Origin: Allacma fusca
Lineage: Eukaryota; Arthropoda; Collembola; Symphypleona; Sminthuridae
Direction of reading: 5' to 3'
Length of the DNA: 64,000 nt
Assembly: GCA_947179485.1 (NCBI GenBank)
Contig: OX359250.1
Span: 23,880,654-23,944,653 of the forward strand
The notes beneath the pieces were generated by a model, which searched no databases, had not been told where the DNA came from, and saw only the letters and a list, made by a program, of their open reading frames with translations. Shown here piece after piece: positions 12,159 through 24,292 of this stretch. Each line of letters opens with the position of its first letter. The stretch's first letter is position 1. Position numbers and translations under genes: made by a program.

Positions 12159-14031
12159 GAATTACAATTTGAATTACAATTTGAAACTGCAATTTGAAAC
12201 TGCAATTTGAAATTGCAATTTGAAACTGCAATTTGAAACTGCAATTTGAAACTGCAATTTGAAACTGCAATTTGAAACTGCAATTTGAAACTGCAATTTG
12301 AAACTGCAATTTGAAACTGCAATTTGAAACTGCAATTTGAAACTGCAATTTGAAACTGCAATTTGAAACTGCAATTTGAAACTGCAATTTGAAACTGCAA
12401 TTTGAAACTGCAATTTGAAACTGCAATTTGAAACTGCAATTTGAAACTGCAATTTGAAACTGCAATTTGAAACTGCAATTTGAAACTGCAATTTGAAACT
12501 GCAATTTGAAACTGCAATTTGAATTACAATTTGAATTACAATTTGAAACTGCAATTTGAAACTGCAATTTGAAATTGCAATTTGAAACTGCAATTTGAAA
12601 CTGCAATTTGAAACTGCAATTTGAAACTGCAATTTGAAACTGCAATTTGAAACTGCAATTTGAAACTGCAATTTGAAATTGCAATTTGAAACTGCAATTT
12701 GAAACTGCAATTTGAAACTGCAATTTGAAACTGCAATTTGAAACTGCAATTTGAAACTGCAATTTGAAACTGCAATTTGAAACTGCAATTTGAAACTGCA
12801 ATTTGAAACTGCAATTTGAAACTGCAATTTGAAACTGCAATTTGAAACTGCAATTTGAAACTGCAATTTGAAACTGCAATTTGAAACTGCAATTTGAAAC
12901 TGCAATTTGAAACTGCAATTTGAAACTGCAATTTGAAACTTCAATTTGAAACTGCAATTTGAAACTGCAATTTGAAACTTCAATTTGAAACTGCAATTTG
13001 AAACTTCAATTTGAATTACAATTTGAATTACAATTTGAAACTGCAATTTGAAACTGCAATTTGAAACTGCAATTTGAAACTGCAATTTGAAACTGCAATT
13101 TGAAACTGCAATTTGAAACTGCAATTTGAAACTGCAATTTGAAACTGCAATTTGAAACTGCAATTTGAAACTGCAATTTGAAACTGCAATTTGAAACTGC
13201 AATTTGAAACTGCAATTTGAAACTGCACTTTGAAACTGCAATTTGAAACTGCAATTTGAAACTGCAATTTGAAACTGCAATTTGAAACTGCAATTCGAAA
13301 CTGCAATTTGAAACTGCAATTTGAAACTGCAATTTGAAACTGCAATTTGAAACTGCAATTTGAAACTGCAATTTGAAACTGCAATTTGAAACTGCAATTT
13401 GAAACTTCAATTTGAAACTGCAATTTGAAACTGCAATTTGAAACTGCAATTTGAAACTGCAATTTGAAACTGCAATTTGAAACTGCAATTTGAAACTGCA
13501 ATTTGAAACTGCAATTTGAAACTGCAATTTGAAACTGCAATTTGAAACTGCAATTTGAAACTGCAATTTGAAACTGCAATTTGAAACTGCAATTTGAAAC
13601 TGCAATTTGAAACTGCAATTTGAAACTGCAATTTGAAACTGCAATTTGAAACTGCAATTTGAAACTGCAATTTGAAACTGCAATTTGAAACTGCAATTTG
13701 AAACTGCAATTTGAAACTGCAATTTGAAACTGCAATTTGAAACTGCAATTTGAAACTGCAATTTGAAACTGCAATTTGAAACTGCAATTTGAAACTGCAA
13801 ATTGAAACTGCAATTTGAAACTGCAATTTGAAACTGCAAATTGAAACTGCAATTTGAAACTGCAATTTGAAACTGCAATTTGAAACTGCAAATTGAAACT
13901 GCAATTTGAAACTGCAATTTGAAACTGCAATTTGAAACTTCAATTTGAAACTGCAATTTGAAACTGCAATTTGAAACTTCAATTTGAAACTGCAATTTGA
14001 AACTTCAATTTGAATTACAATTTGAATTACA
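12159..14031. repeat. Cluster of four bare 12-bp-unit pairs (second copy)
   Basis: Pairs start at 12,159, 12,521, 13,013 and 14,012, with spacings 362, 492 and 999. The left copy has 375, 518 and 921. The differences are -13, -26 and +78, all whole units. The paired order of AAATTGC, CACTTTG and CAAATTG variants confirms common origin. Confidence 0.82.
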
Positions 14032-14230
14032 ATTTGAAACTGCAATTTGAAACTGCAATTTGAAATTGCAATTTGAAATTGCAATTTGAAACTGCAATTT
14101 GAAACTGCAATTTGAAACTGCAATTTGAAACTGCAATTTGAAATTGCAATTTGAAACTGCAATTTGAAACTGCAATTTGAAACTGCAATTTGAAACTTCA
14201 ATTTGAAACTGCAATTTGAAACTTCAATTT

Positions 14231-14442
14231 GAATTACAATTTGAATTACAATTTGAAACTGCAATTTGAAACTGCAATTTGAAACTGCAATTTGAAATTG
14301 CAATTTGAAACTGCAATTTGAAACTGCAATTTGAATTACAGTTTGAAACTTCAATTTGAAACTGCAATTTGAAACTTCAATTTGAAACTGCAATTTGAAA
14401 CTTCAATTTGAATTACAATTTGAAACTTCTATCTGAAACTTC
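14231..14442. repeat. 211-bp cassette ending in TCTATCTG
   Basis: Counterpart of 4,590 with two additional 13-bp units (one plain, one CTTC) before the last 12-bp unit (185 plus 26). It carries TTACAG. Confidence 0.85.
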
Positions 14443-17400
14443 AATTTGAAACTTCCATTTGAAACTGCAATTTGAAACTGCAATTTGAAACTGCAATTTG
14501 AAACTTCAATTTGAAACTGCAATTTGGAACTGCAATTTGAAACTGCAATTTGAAACTGCAATTTGAAACTTCAATTTGAAACTTCAATTTGAAACTGCAA
14601 TTTGAAACTTCAATTTGAAACTGCAATTTGAAACTGCAATTTGAAACTGCAATTTGAAACTGCAATTTGAAACTGCAATTTGAAACTGCAATTTGAAACT
14701 GCAATTTGAAACTGCAATTTGAAACTTCAATTTGAATTACAATTTGAAACTTCAATTTGAAACTGCAATTTGAAACTTCAATTTGAAACTGCAATTTGAA
14801 ACTTCAATTTGAAACTGCAATTTGAAACTGCAATTTGAAACTGCAATTTGAAACTGCAATTTGAAACTGCAATTTGAAACTTCAATTTGAAACTTCAATT
14901 TGAAACTTCAATTTGAAACTGCAATTTGAAACTGCAATTTGAAACTGCAATTTGAAACTGCAATTTGAAACTGCAATTTGAAACTGCAATTTGAAACTTC
15001 AATTTGAAACTTCAATTTGAATTACAATTTGAAACTTCAATTTGAAACTGCAATTTGAAACTTCAATTTGAAACTGCAATTTGAAACTGCAATTTGAAAC
15101 TTCAATTTGAAACTGCAATTTGAAACTGCAATTTGAAACTTCAATTTGAAACTGCAATTTGAAACTGCAATTTGAAACTGCAATTTGAAACTGCAATTTG
15201 AAACTGCAATTTGAAACTGCAATTTGAAACTGCAATTTGAAACTGCAATTTGAAACTGCAATTTGAAACTGCAATTTGAAACTGCAATTTGAATCTTCAA
15301 TTTGAAACTGCAATTTGAAACTGCAATTTGAAACTGCAATTTGAAACTGCAATTTGAAACTGCAATTTGAAACTGCAATTTGAAACTGCCATTTGAAACT
15401 GCAATTTGAAGTTGCAATTTGAAACTGCAATTTGAAACTGCAATTTGAAACTGCAATTTGAAACTGCAATTTGAAACTGCAATTTGAAACTGCAATTTGA
15501 AACTGCAATTTGAAACTGCAATTTGAAACTGCAATTTGAAACTGCAATTTGAAACTGCAATTTGAAACTGCAATTTGAAGTTGCAATTTGAAACTGCAAT
15601 TTGAAACTGCAATTTGAAACTGCAATTTGAAACTGCAATTTGAAACTGCAATTTGAAACTGCAATTTGAAACTGCAATTTGAAACTGCAATTTGAAACTG
15701 CAATTTGAAACTGCAATTTGAAACTGCAATTTGAAGTTGCAATTTGAAACTGCAATTTGAAACTGCAATTTGAAACTGCAATTTGAAACTGCAATTTGAA
15801 ACTGCAATTTGAAACTGCAATTTGAAACTGCAATTTGAAACTGCAATTTGAAACTGCTATTGAAACTGCAATTTGAAACTGCAATTTGAAACTGCAATTT
15901 GAAACTGCAATTTGAAACTGCAATTTGAAACTGCAATTTGAAACTGCAATTTGAAACTGCAATTTGAAACTGCAATTTGAAACTGCAATTTGAAACTGCA
16001 ATTTGAAACTGCAATTTGAAACTGCAATTTGAAACTGCAATTTGAAACTGCAATTTGAAACTGCAATTTGAAACTGCAATTTGAAACTGCAATTTGAAAC
16101 TGCAATTTGAAACTGCAATTTGAAACTGCAATTTGAAACTGCAATTTGAAACTGCAATTTGAAACTGCAATTTGAAACTGCAATTTGAAACTGCAATTTG
16201 AAACTGCAATTTGAAACTGCAATTTGAAACTGCAATTTGAAACTGCAATTTGAAACTGCAATTTGAAACTGCAATTTGAAACTGCAATTTGAAACTGCAA
16301 TTTGAAACTGCAATTTGAAACTGCAATTTGAAACTGCAATTTGAAACTGCAATTTGAAACTGCAATTTGAAACTGCAATTTGAAACTGCAATTTGAAACT
16401 GCAATTTGAAACTGCAATTTGAAACTGCAATTTGAAACTGCAATTTGAAACTGCAATTTGAAACTGCAATTTGAAACTGCAATTTGAAACTGATATTTGA
16501 AACTGCAATTTGAAACTGATATTTGAAACTGCAATTTGAAACTGCAATTTGAAACTGCAATTTGAAACTGCAATTTGAAACTGCAATTTGAAACTGCAAT
16601 TTGAAACTGCAATTTGAAACTGATATTTGAAACTGATATTTGAAACTGCAATTTGAAACTGCAATTTGAAACTGATATTTGAAACTGATATTTGAAACTG
16701 CAATTTGAAACTGCAATTTGAAACTGCAATTTGAAACTGCAATTTGAAACTGCAATTTGAAACTGCAATTTGAAACTGCAATTTGAAACTGCAATTTGAA
16801 ACTGCAATTTGAAACTGCAATTTGAAACTGCAATTTGAATTTGCAATTTGAAACTGCAATTTGAAACTGCAATTTGAAACTGCAATTTGAAACTGCAATT
16901 TGAAACTGCAATTTGAAACTGCAATATGAAACTGCAATTTGAAACTGCAATTTGAAACTGCAATTTGAAACTGCAATTTGAAACTGCAATTTGAAACTGC
17001 AATTTGAAACTGCAATTTGAAACTGCAATTTGAAACTGCAATTTGAAACTGCAATTTGAAACTGCAATTTGAAACTGTAATTTGAAACTGCAATTCGAAA
17101 CTGCAATTTGAAACTGCAATTTGAAACTGCAATTTGAAACTGCAATTTGAAACTGCAATTTGAAACTGCAATTTGAAACTGCAATTTGAAACTGCAATTT
17201 GAAACTTCAATTTGAAACTGCAATTTGAAACTGCAATTTGAAACTGCAATTTGAAACTGCAATTTGAAACTGCAATTTGAAACTGCAATTTGAAACTGCA
17301 ATTTGAAACTGCAATTTGAAACTGCAATTTGAAACTTCAATTTGAAACTGCAATTTGAAACTGCAATTTGAAACTGCAATTTGAAACTTCAATTTGAAAC

Positions 17401-18008
17401 TGCAATTTGAAACTGCAATTTGAAACTGCAATTTGAAACTGCAATTTGAAACTGCAATTTGAAACTGCAATTTGAAACTGCAATTTGAAACTGCAATTTG
17501 AAACTTCAATTTGAAACTGCAATTTGAAACTGCAATTTGAAACTGCAATTTAAAACTTCAATTTGAAACTGCAATTTGAAACTGCAATTTGAAACTGCAA
17601 TTTGAAACTGCAATTTGAAACTGCAATTTGAAACTGCAATTTGAAACTGCAATTTGAAACTGCAATTTGAAACTTCAATTTGAAACTGCAATTTGAAACT
17701 GCAATTTGAAACTTCAATTTTAAACTGCAATTTGAAACTGCAATTTGAAACTGCAATTTGAAACTTCAATTTGAAACTGCAATTTGAAACTGCAATTTGA
17801 AACTGCAATTTGAAACTTCAATTTGAAACTGCAATTTGAAACTTCAATTTGAATTACAATTTGAATTACAATTTGAAACTGCAATTTGAAACTGCAATTT
17901 GAAATTGCAATTTGAAACTGCAATTTGAAACTGCAATTTGAATTACAGTTTGAAACTTCAATTTGAAACTGCAATTTGAAACTTCAATTTGAATTACAAT
18001 TTGAAACT
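14428..18008. repeat. 3,581-bp block, copy 1
   Basis: This block runs from TCTATCTG at 14,428 to the next TCTATCTG at 18,009. It contains CTTCCATTTG, GGAAC, a GAATCTTC unit near 15,293, three GAAGTTGC units (about 15,409, 15,578, 15,734), a 12-bp unit with the variant GCTATTG near 15,856, a cluster of six GATA units (16,491-16,690), a GAATTTGC unit near 16,838, a CAATATG unit near 16,925, TTCGAA near 17,096, and a terminal cassette at 17,851. All of these recur 3,581 bp later, and I found no difference between copies. Frames of 780, 676 and 446 codons are shared exactly. Confidence 0.9.
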
Positions 18009-18023
18009 TCTATCTGAAACTTC
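17851..18023. repeat. 172-bp cassette, TTACAG and TCTATCTG form
   Basis: Reference length and order, with TTACAG in the third 12-bp unit and TCTATCTG at the end. It spans the junction of the two 3,581-bp copies. Confidence 0.9.
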
Positions 18024-21000
18024 AATTTGAAACTTCCATTTGAAACTGCAATTTGAAACTGCAATTTGAAACTGCAATTTGAAACTTCAATTTGAAACTG
18101 CAATTTGGAACTGCAATTTGAAACTGCAATTTGAAACTGCAATTTGAAACTTCAATTTGAAACTTCAATTTGAAACTGCAATTTGAAACTTCAATTTGAA
18201 ACTGCAATTTGAAACTGCAATTTGAAACTGCAATTTGAAACTGCAATTTGAAACTGCAATTTGAAACTGCAATTTGAAACTGCAATTTGAAACTGCAATT
18301 TGAAACTTCAATTTGAATTACAATTTGAAACTTCAATTTGAAACTGCAATTTGAAACTTCAATTTGAAACTGCAATTTGAAACTTCAATTTGAAACTGCA
18401 ATTTGAAACTGCAATTTGAAACTGCAATTTGAAACTGCAATTTGAAACTGCAATTTGAAACTTCAATTTGAAACTTCAATTTGAAACTTCAATTTGAAAC
18501 TGCAATTTGAAACTGCAATTTGAAACTGCAATTTGAAACTGCAATTTGAAACTGCAATTTGAAACTGCAATTTGAAACTTCAATTTGAAACTTCAATTTG
18601 AATTACAATTTGAAACTTCAATTTGAAACTGCAATTTGAAACTTCAATTTGAAACTGCAATTTGAAACTGCAATTTGAAACTTCAATTTGAAACTGCAAT
18701 TTGAAACTGCAATTTGAAACTTCAATTTGAAACTGCAATTTGAAACTGCAATTTGAAACTGCAATTTGAAACTGCAATTTGAAACTGCAATTTGAAACTG
18801 CAATTTGAAACTGCAATTTGAAACTGCAATTTGAAACTGCAATTTGAAACTGCAATTTGAAACTGCAATTTGAATCTTCAATTTGAAACTGCAATTTGAA
18901 ACTGCAATTTGAAACTGCAATTTGAAACTGCAATTTGAAACTGCAATTTGAAACTGCAATTTGAAACTGCCATTTGAAACTGCAATTTGAAGTTGCAATT
19001 TGAAACTGCAATTTGAAACTGCAATTTGAAACTGCAATTTGAAACTGCAATTTGAAACTGCAATTTGAAACTGCAATTTGAAACTGCAATTTGAAACTGC
19101 AATTTGAAACTGCAATTTGAAACTGCAATTTGAAACTGCAATTTGAAACTGCAATTTGAAGTTGCAATTTGAAACTGCAATTTGAAACTGCAATTTGAAA
19201 CTGCAATTTGAAACTGCAATTTGAAACTGCAATTTGAAACTGCAATTTGAAACTGCAATTTGAAACTGCAATTTGAAACTGCAATTTGAAACTGCAATTT
19301 GAAACTGCAATTTGAAGTTGCAATTTGAAACTGCAATTTGAAACTGCAATTTGAAACTGCAATTTGAAACTGCAATTTGAAACTGCAATTTGAAACTGCA
19401 ATTTGAAACTGCAATTTGAAACTGCAATTTGAAACTGCTATTGAAACTGCAATTTGAAACTGCAATTTGAAACTGCAATTTGAAACTGCAATTTGAAACT
19501 GCAATTTGAAACTGCAATTTGAAACTGCAATTTGAAACTGCAATTTGAAACTGCAATTTGAAACTGCAATTTGAAACTGCAATTTGAAACTGCAATTTGA
19601 AACTGCAATTTGAAACTGCAATTTGAAACTGCAATTTGAAACTGCAATTTGAAACTGCAATTTGAAACTGCAATTTGAAACTGCAATTTGAAACTGCAAT
19701 TTGAAACTGCAATTTGAAACTGCAATTTGAAACTGCAATTTGAAACTGCAATTTGAAACTGCAATTTGAAACTGCAATTTGAAACTGCAATTTGAAACTG
19801 CAATTTGAAACTGCAATTTGAAACTGCAATTTGAAACTGCAATTTGAAACTGCAATTTGAAACTGCAATTTGAAACTGCAATTTGAAACTGCAATTTGAA
19901 ACTGCAATTTGAAACTGCAATTTGAAACTGCAATTTGAAACTGCAATTTGAAACTGCAATTTGAAACTGCAATTTGAAACTGCAATTTGAAACTGCAATT
20001 TGAAACTGCAATTTGAAACTGCAATTTGAAACTGCAATTTGAAACTGCAATTTGAAACTGCAATTTGAAACTGATATTTGAAACTGCAATTTGAAACTGA
20101 TATTTGAAACTGCAATTTGAAACTGCAATTTGAAACTGCAATTTGAAACTGCAATTTGAAACTGCAATTTGAAACTGCAATTTGAAACTGCAATTTGAAA
20201 CTGATATTTGAAACTGATATTTGAAACTGCAATTTGAAACTGCAATTTGAAACTGATATTTGAAACTGATATTTGAAACTGCAATTTGAAACTGCAATTT
20301 GAAACTGCAATTTGAAACTGCAATTTGAAACTGCAATTTGAAACTGCAATTTGAAACTGCAATTTGAAACTGCAATTTGAAACTGCAATTTGAAACTGCA
20401 ATTTGAAACTGCAATTTGAATTTGCAATTTGAAACTGCAATTTGAAACTGCAATTTGAAACTGCAATTTGAAACTGCAATTTGAAACTGCAATTTGAAAC
20501 TGCAATATGAAACTGCAATTTGAAACTGCAATTTGAAACTGCAATTTGAAACTGCAATTTGAAACTGCAATTTGAAACTGCAATTTGAAACTGCAATTTG
20601 AAACTGCAATTTGAAACTGCAATTTGAAACTGCAATTTGAAACTGCAATTTGAAACTGTAATTTGAAACTGCAATTCGAAACTGCAATTTGAAACTGCAA
20701 TTTGAAACTGCAATTTGAAACTGCAATTTGAAACTGCAATTTGAAACTGCAATTTGAAACTGCAATTTGAAACTGCAATTTGAAACTTCAATTTGAAACT
20801 GCAATTTGAAACTGCAATTTGAAACTGCAATTTGAAACTGCAATTTGAAACTGCAATTTGAAACTGCAATTTGAAACTGCAATTTGAAACTGCAATTTGA
20901 AACTGCAATTTGAAACTTCAATTTGAAACTGCAATTTGAAACTGCAATTTGAAACTGCAATTTGAAACTTCAATTTGAAACTGCAATTTGAAACTGCAAT

Positions 21001-21589
21001 TTGAAACTGCAATTTGAAACTGCAATTTGAAACTGCAATTTGAAACTGCAATTTGAAACTGCAATTTGAAACTGCAATTTGAAACTTCAATTTGAAACTG
21101 CAATTTGAAACTGCAATTTGAAACTGCAATTTAAAACTTCAATTTGAAACTGCAATTTGAAACTGCAATTTGAAACTGCAATTTGAAACTGCAATTTGAA
21201 ACTGCAATTTGAAACTGCAATTTGAAACTGCAATTTGAAACTGCAATTTGAAACTTCAATTTGAAACTGCAATTTGAAACTGCAATTTGAAACTTCAATT
21301 TTAAACTGCAATTTGAAACTGCAATTTGAAACTGCAATTTGAAACTTCAATTTGAAACTGCAATTTGAAACTGCAATTTGAAACTGCAATTTGAAACTTC
21401 AATTTGAAACTGCAATTTGAAACTTCAATTTGAATTACAATTTGAATTACAATTTGAAACTGCAATTTGAAACTGCAATTTGAAATTGCAATTTGAAACT
21501 GCAATTTGAAACTGCAATTTGAATTACAGTTTGAAACTTCAATTTGAAACTGCAATTTGAAACTTCAATTTGAATTACAATTTGAAACT
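18009..21589. repeat. 3,581-bp block, copy 2
   Basis: This is an apparently perfect tandem copy of 14,428-18,008, including every private variant (GAATCTTC near 18,874, GCTATTG near 19,437, six GATA units at 20,072-20,271, CAATATG near 20,506, TTCGAA near 20,677, cassette at 21,432). Identity stops at 21,590, where CAATCTG replaces TCTATCTG. Either the duplication is very recent or the copies are kept identical, or the assembly has joined one copy twice. Confidence 0.9.
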
Positions 21590-21604
21590 TCAATCTGAAA
21601 CTTC
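21432..21604. repeat. 172-bp cassette, TTACAG form
   Basis: Copy of 17,851 at an offset of 3,581, except that it ends in CAATCTG. The change marks the right limit of the perfect duplication. Confidence 0.9.
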
Positions 21605-22786
21605 AATTTGAAACTTCAATTTGAAACTGCAATTTGAAACTGCAATTTGAAACTGCAATTTGAAACTTCAATTTGAAACTGCAATTTGAAACTGCAATTT
21701 GAAACTGCAATTTGAAACTTCAATTTGAAACTGCAATTTGAAACTGCAATTTGAAACTGCAATTTGAAACTGCAATTTGAAACTGCAATTTGAAACTGCA
21801 ATTTGAAACTGCAATTTGAAACTGCAATTTGAAACTGCAATTTGAAACTGATATTTGAAACTGATATTTGAAACTGATATTTGAAACTGCAATTTGAAAC
21901 TGCAATTTGAAACTGATATTTGAAACTGATATTTGAAACTGCAATTTGAAACTGCAATTTGAAACTGCAATTTGAAACTGCAATTTGAAACTGCAATTTG
22001 AAACTGCAATTTGAAACTGCAATTTGAAACTGCAATTTGAAACTGCAATTTGAAACTGCAATTTGAAACTGCAATTTGAAACTGCAATTTGAAACTGCAA
22101 TTTGAAACTGCAATTTGAAACTGCAATTTGAAACTGCAATTTGAAACTGCAATTTGAAACTGCAATTTGAAACTGCAATTTGAAACTGCAATTTGAAACT
22201 GCAATTTGAAACTGCAATTTGAAACTGCAATTTGAAACTGCAATTTGAAACTGCAATTTGAAACTGCAATTTGAAACTGCAATTTGAAACTGCAATTTGA
22301 AACTGCAATTTGAAACTATATTTGAAACTGCAATTTGAAACTGCAATTTGAAACTGCAATTTGAAACTGCAATTTGAAACTGCAATTTGAAACTGCAATT
22401 TGAAACTGCAATTTGAAACTGCAATTCGAAACTGCAATTTGAAACTGCAATTTGAAACTGCAATTTGAAACTGCAATTTGAAACTGCAATTTGAAACTGC
22501 AATTTGAAACTGCAATTTGAAACTGCAATTTGAAACTGCAATTTGAAACTGCAATTTTAAACTGCAATTTGAAACTGCAATTTGAAACTGCAATTTGAAA
22601 CTTCAATTTGAAACTGCAATTTGAAACTTCAATTTGAATTACAATTTGAATTACAATTTGAAACTGCAATTTGAAACTGCAATTTGAAATTGCAATTTGA
22701 AACTGCAATTTGAAACTGCAATTTGAATTACAGTTTGAAACTTCAATTTGAAACTGCAATTTGAAACTTCAATTTGAATTACAATT
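21590..22786. repeat. Transition segment with first GATA doublets and last 12-bp units before a long gap
   Basis: After CAATCTG the segment has mostly plain units. A run of three GATA units and then two more lies at about 21,848-21,940, an irregular 12-bp unit (ACTATATTTG) near 22,317 and TTCGAA near 22,427. A cassette version starts at 22,636. The single 12-bp unit at about 22,776 is the last until 33,578. Confidence 0.8.
22636..22782. repeat. Cassette, truncated at its end, TTACAG form
   Basis: The order is as in the reference up to the last 12-bp unit (22,776), then plain units follow without CTTC and CAATCTG. It is the last cassette before the 10.8-kb domain. Confidence 0.85.
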
Positions 22787-24292
22787 TGAAACTGCAATTT
22801 GAAACTGCAATTTGAAACTGCAATTTGAAACTGCAATTTGAAACTTCAATTTGAAACTGCAATTTGAAACTGCAATTTGAAACTGCAATTTGAAACTGAT
22901 ATTTGAAACTGATATTTGAAACTGCAATTTGAAACTTCAATTTGAAACTGCAATTTGAAACTGCAATTTGAAACTGATATTTGAAACTGATATTTGAAAC
23001 TGCAATTTGAAACTGCAATTTGAAACTGCAATTTGAAACTGCAATTTGAAACTGATATTTGAAACTGATATTTGAAACTGCAATTTGAAACTGCAATTTG
23101 AAACTGCAATTTGAAACTGCAATTTGAAACTGCAATTTGAAACTGCAATTTGAAACTTCAATTTGAAACTGCAATTTGAAACTGCAATTTGAAACTGCAA
23201 TTTGAAACTGCAATTTGAAACTGCAATTTGAAACTGCAATTTGAAACTGATATTTGAAACTGATATTTGAAACTGCAATTTGAAACTTCAATTTGAAACT
23301 GCAATTTGAAACTGCAATTTGAAACTGCAATTTGAAACTGATATTTGAAACTGCAATTTGAAACTGCAATTTGAAACTGCAATTTGAAACTGCAATTTGA
23401 AACTGCAATTTGAAACTGATATTTGAAACTGATATTTGAAACTGCAATTTGAAACTTCAATTTGAAACTGCAATTTGAAACTGCAATTTGAAACTGCAAT
23501 TTGAAACTGATATTTGAAACTGCAATTTGAAACTGCAATTTGAAACTGCAATTTGAAACTGCAATTTGAAACTGCAATTTGAAACTGCAATTTGAAACTG
23601 CAATTTGAAACTGCAATTTGAAACTGCAATTTGAAACTGCAATTTGAAACTGCAATTTGAAACTGCAATTTGAAACTGCAATATGAAACTGCAATTTGAA
23701 ACTGATATTTGAAACTGCAATTTGAAACTGCAATTTGAAACTGCAATTTGAAACTGCAATTTGAAACTGCAATTTGAAACTGCAATTTGAAACTGCAATT
23801 TGAAACTGCAATTTGAAACTGATATTTGAAACTGATATTTGAAACTGCAATTTGAAACTGCAATTTGAAACTGCAATTTGAAACTGCAATTTGAAACTGA
23901 TATTTGAAACTGATATTTGAAACTGCAATTTGAAACTGCAATTTGAAACTGCAATTTGAAACTGCAATTTGAAACTGCAATTTGAAACTGCAATTTGAAA
24001 CTTCAATTTGAAACTGCAATTTGAAACTGCAATTTGAAACTGCAATTTGAAACTGCAATTTGAAACTGCAATTTGAAACTGCAATTTGAAACTGATATTT
24101 GAAACTGATATTTGAAACTGCAATTTGAAACTTCAATTTGAAACTGCAATTTGAAACTGCAATTTGAAACTGCAATTTGAAACTGATATTTGAAACTGCA
24201 ATTTGAAACTGCAATTTGAAACTGCAATTTGAAACTGCAATTTGAAACTGCAATTTGAAACTGATATTTGAAACTGATATTTGAAACTGCAA
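22780..24292. repeat. 845-bp-offset duplication rich in GATA units
   Basis: The variant order of about 22,780-23,447 returns at about 23,625-24,292, an offset of 845 bp or 65 units. A recurring motif is two adjacent GATA units, one plain unit and one CTTC unit. About two dozen GATA units lie in 22,890-24,560, the highest density in the window. Confidence 0.75.

Larger units (their letters stand above)
10168..14427. repeat. Segmental block, partner of about 590-4,760
   Basis: This is the downstream member of the pair described at 590-4,760. Private differences are a two-base loss near 10,688 (ACTAATTTG where the partner has ACTGTAATTTG), the AATTTCAAAC unit near 11,211, a TTCGAA near 12,118, and several runs shorter or longer by whole 13-bp units. 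It ends at the TCTATCTG landmark at 14,428. Confidence 0.8.
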
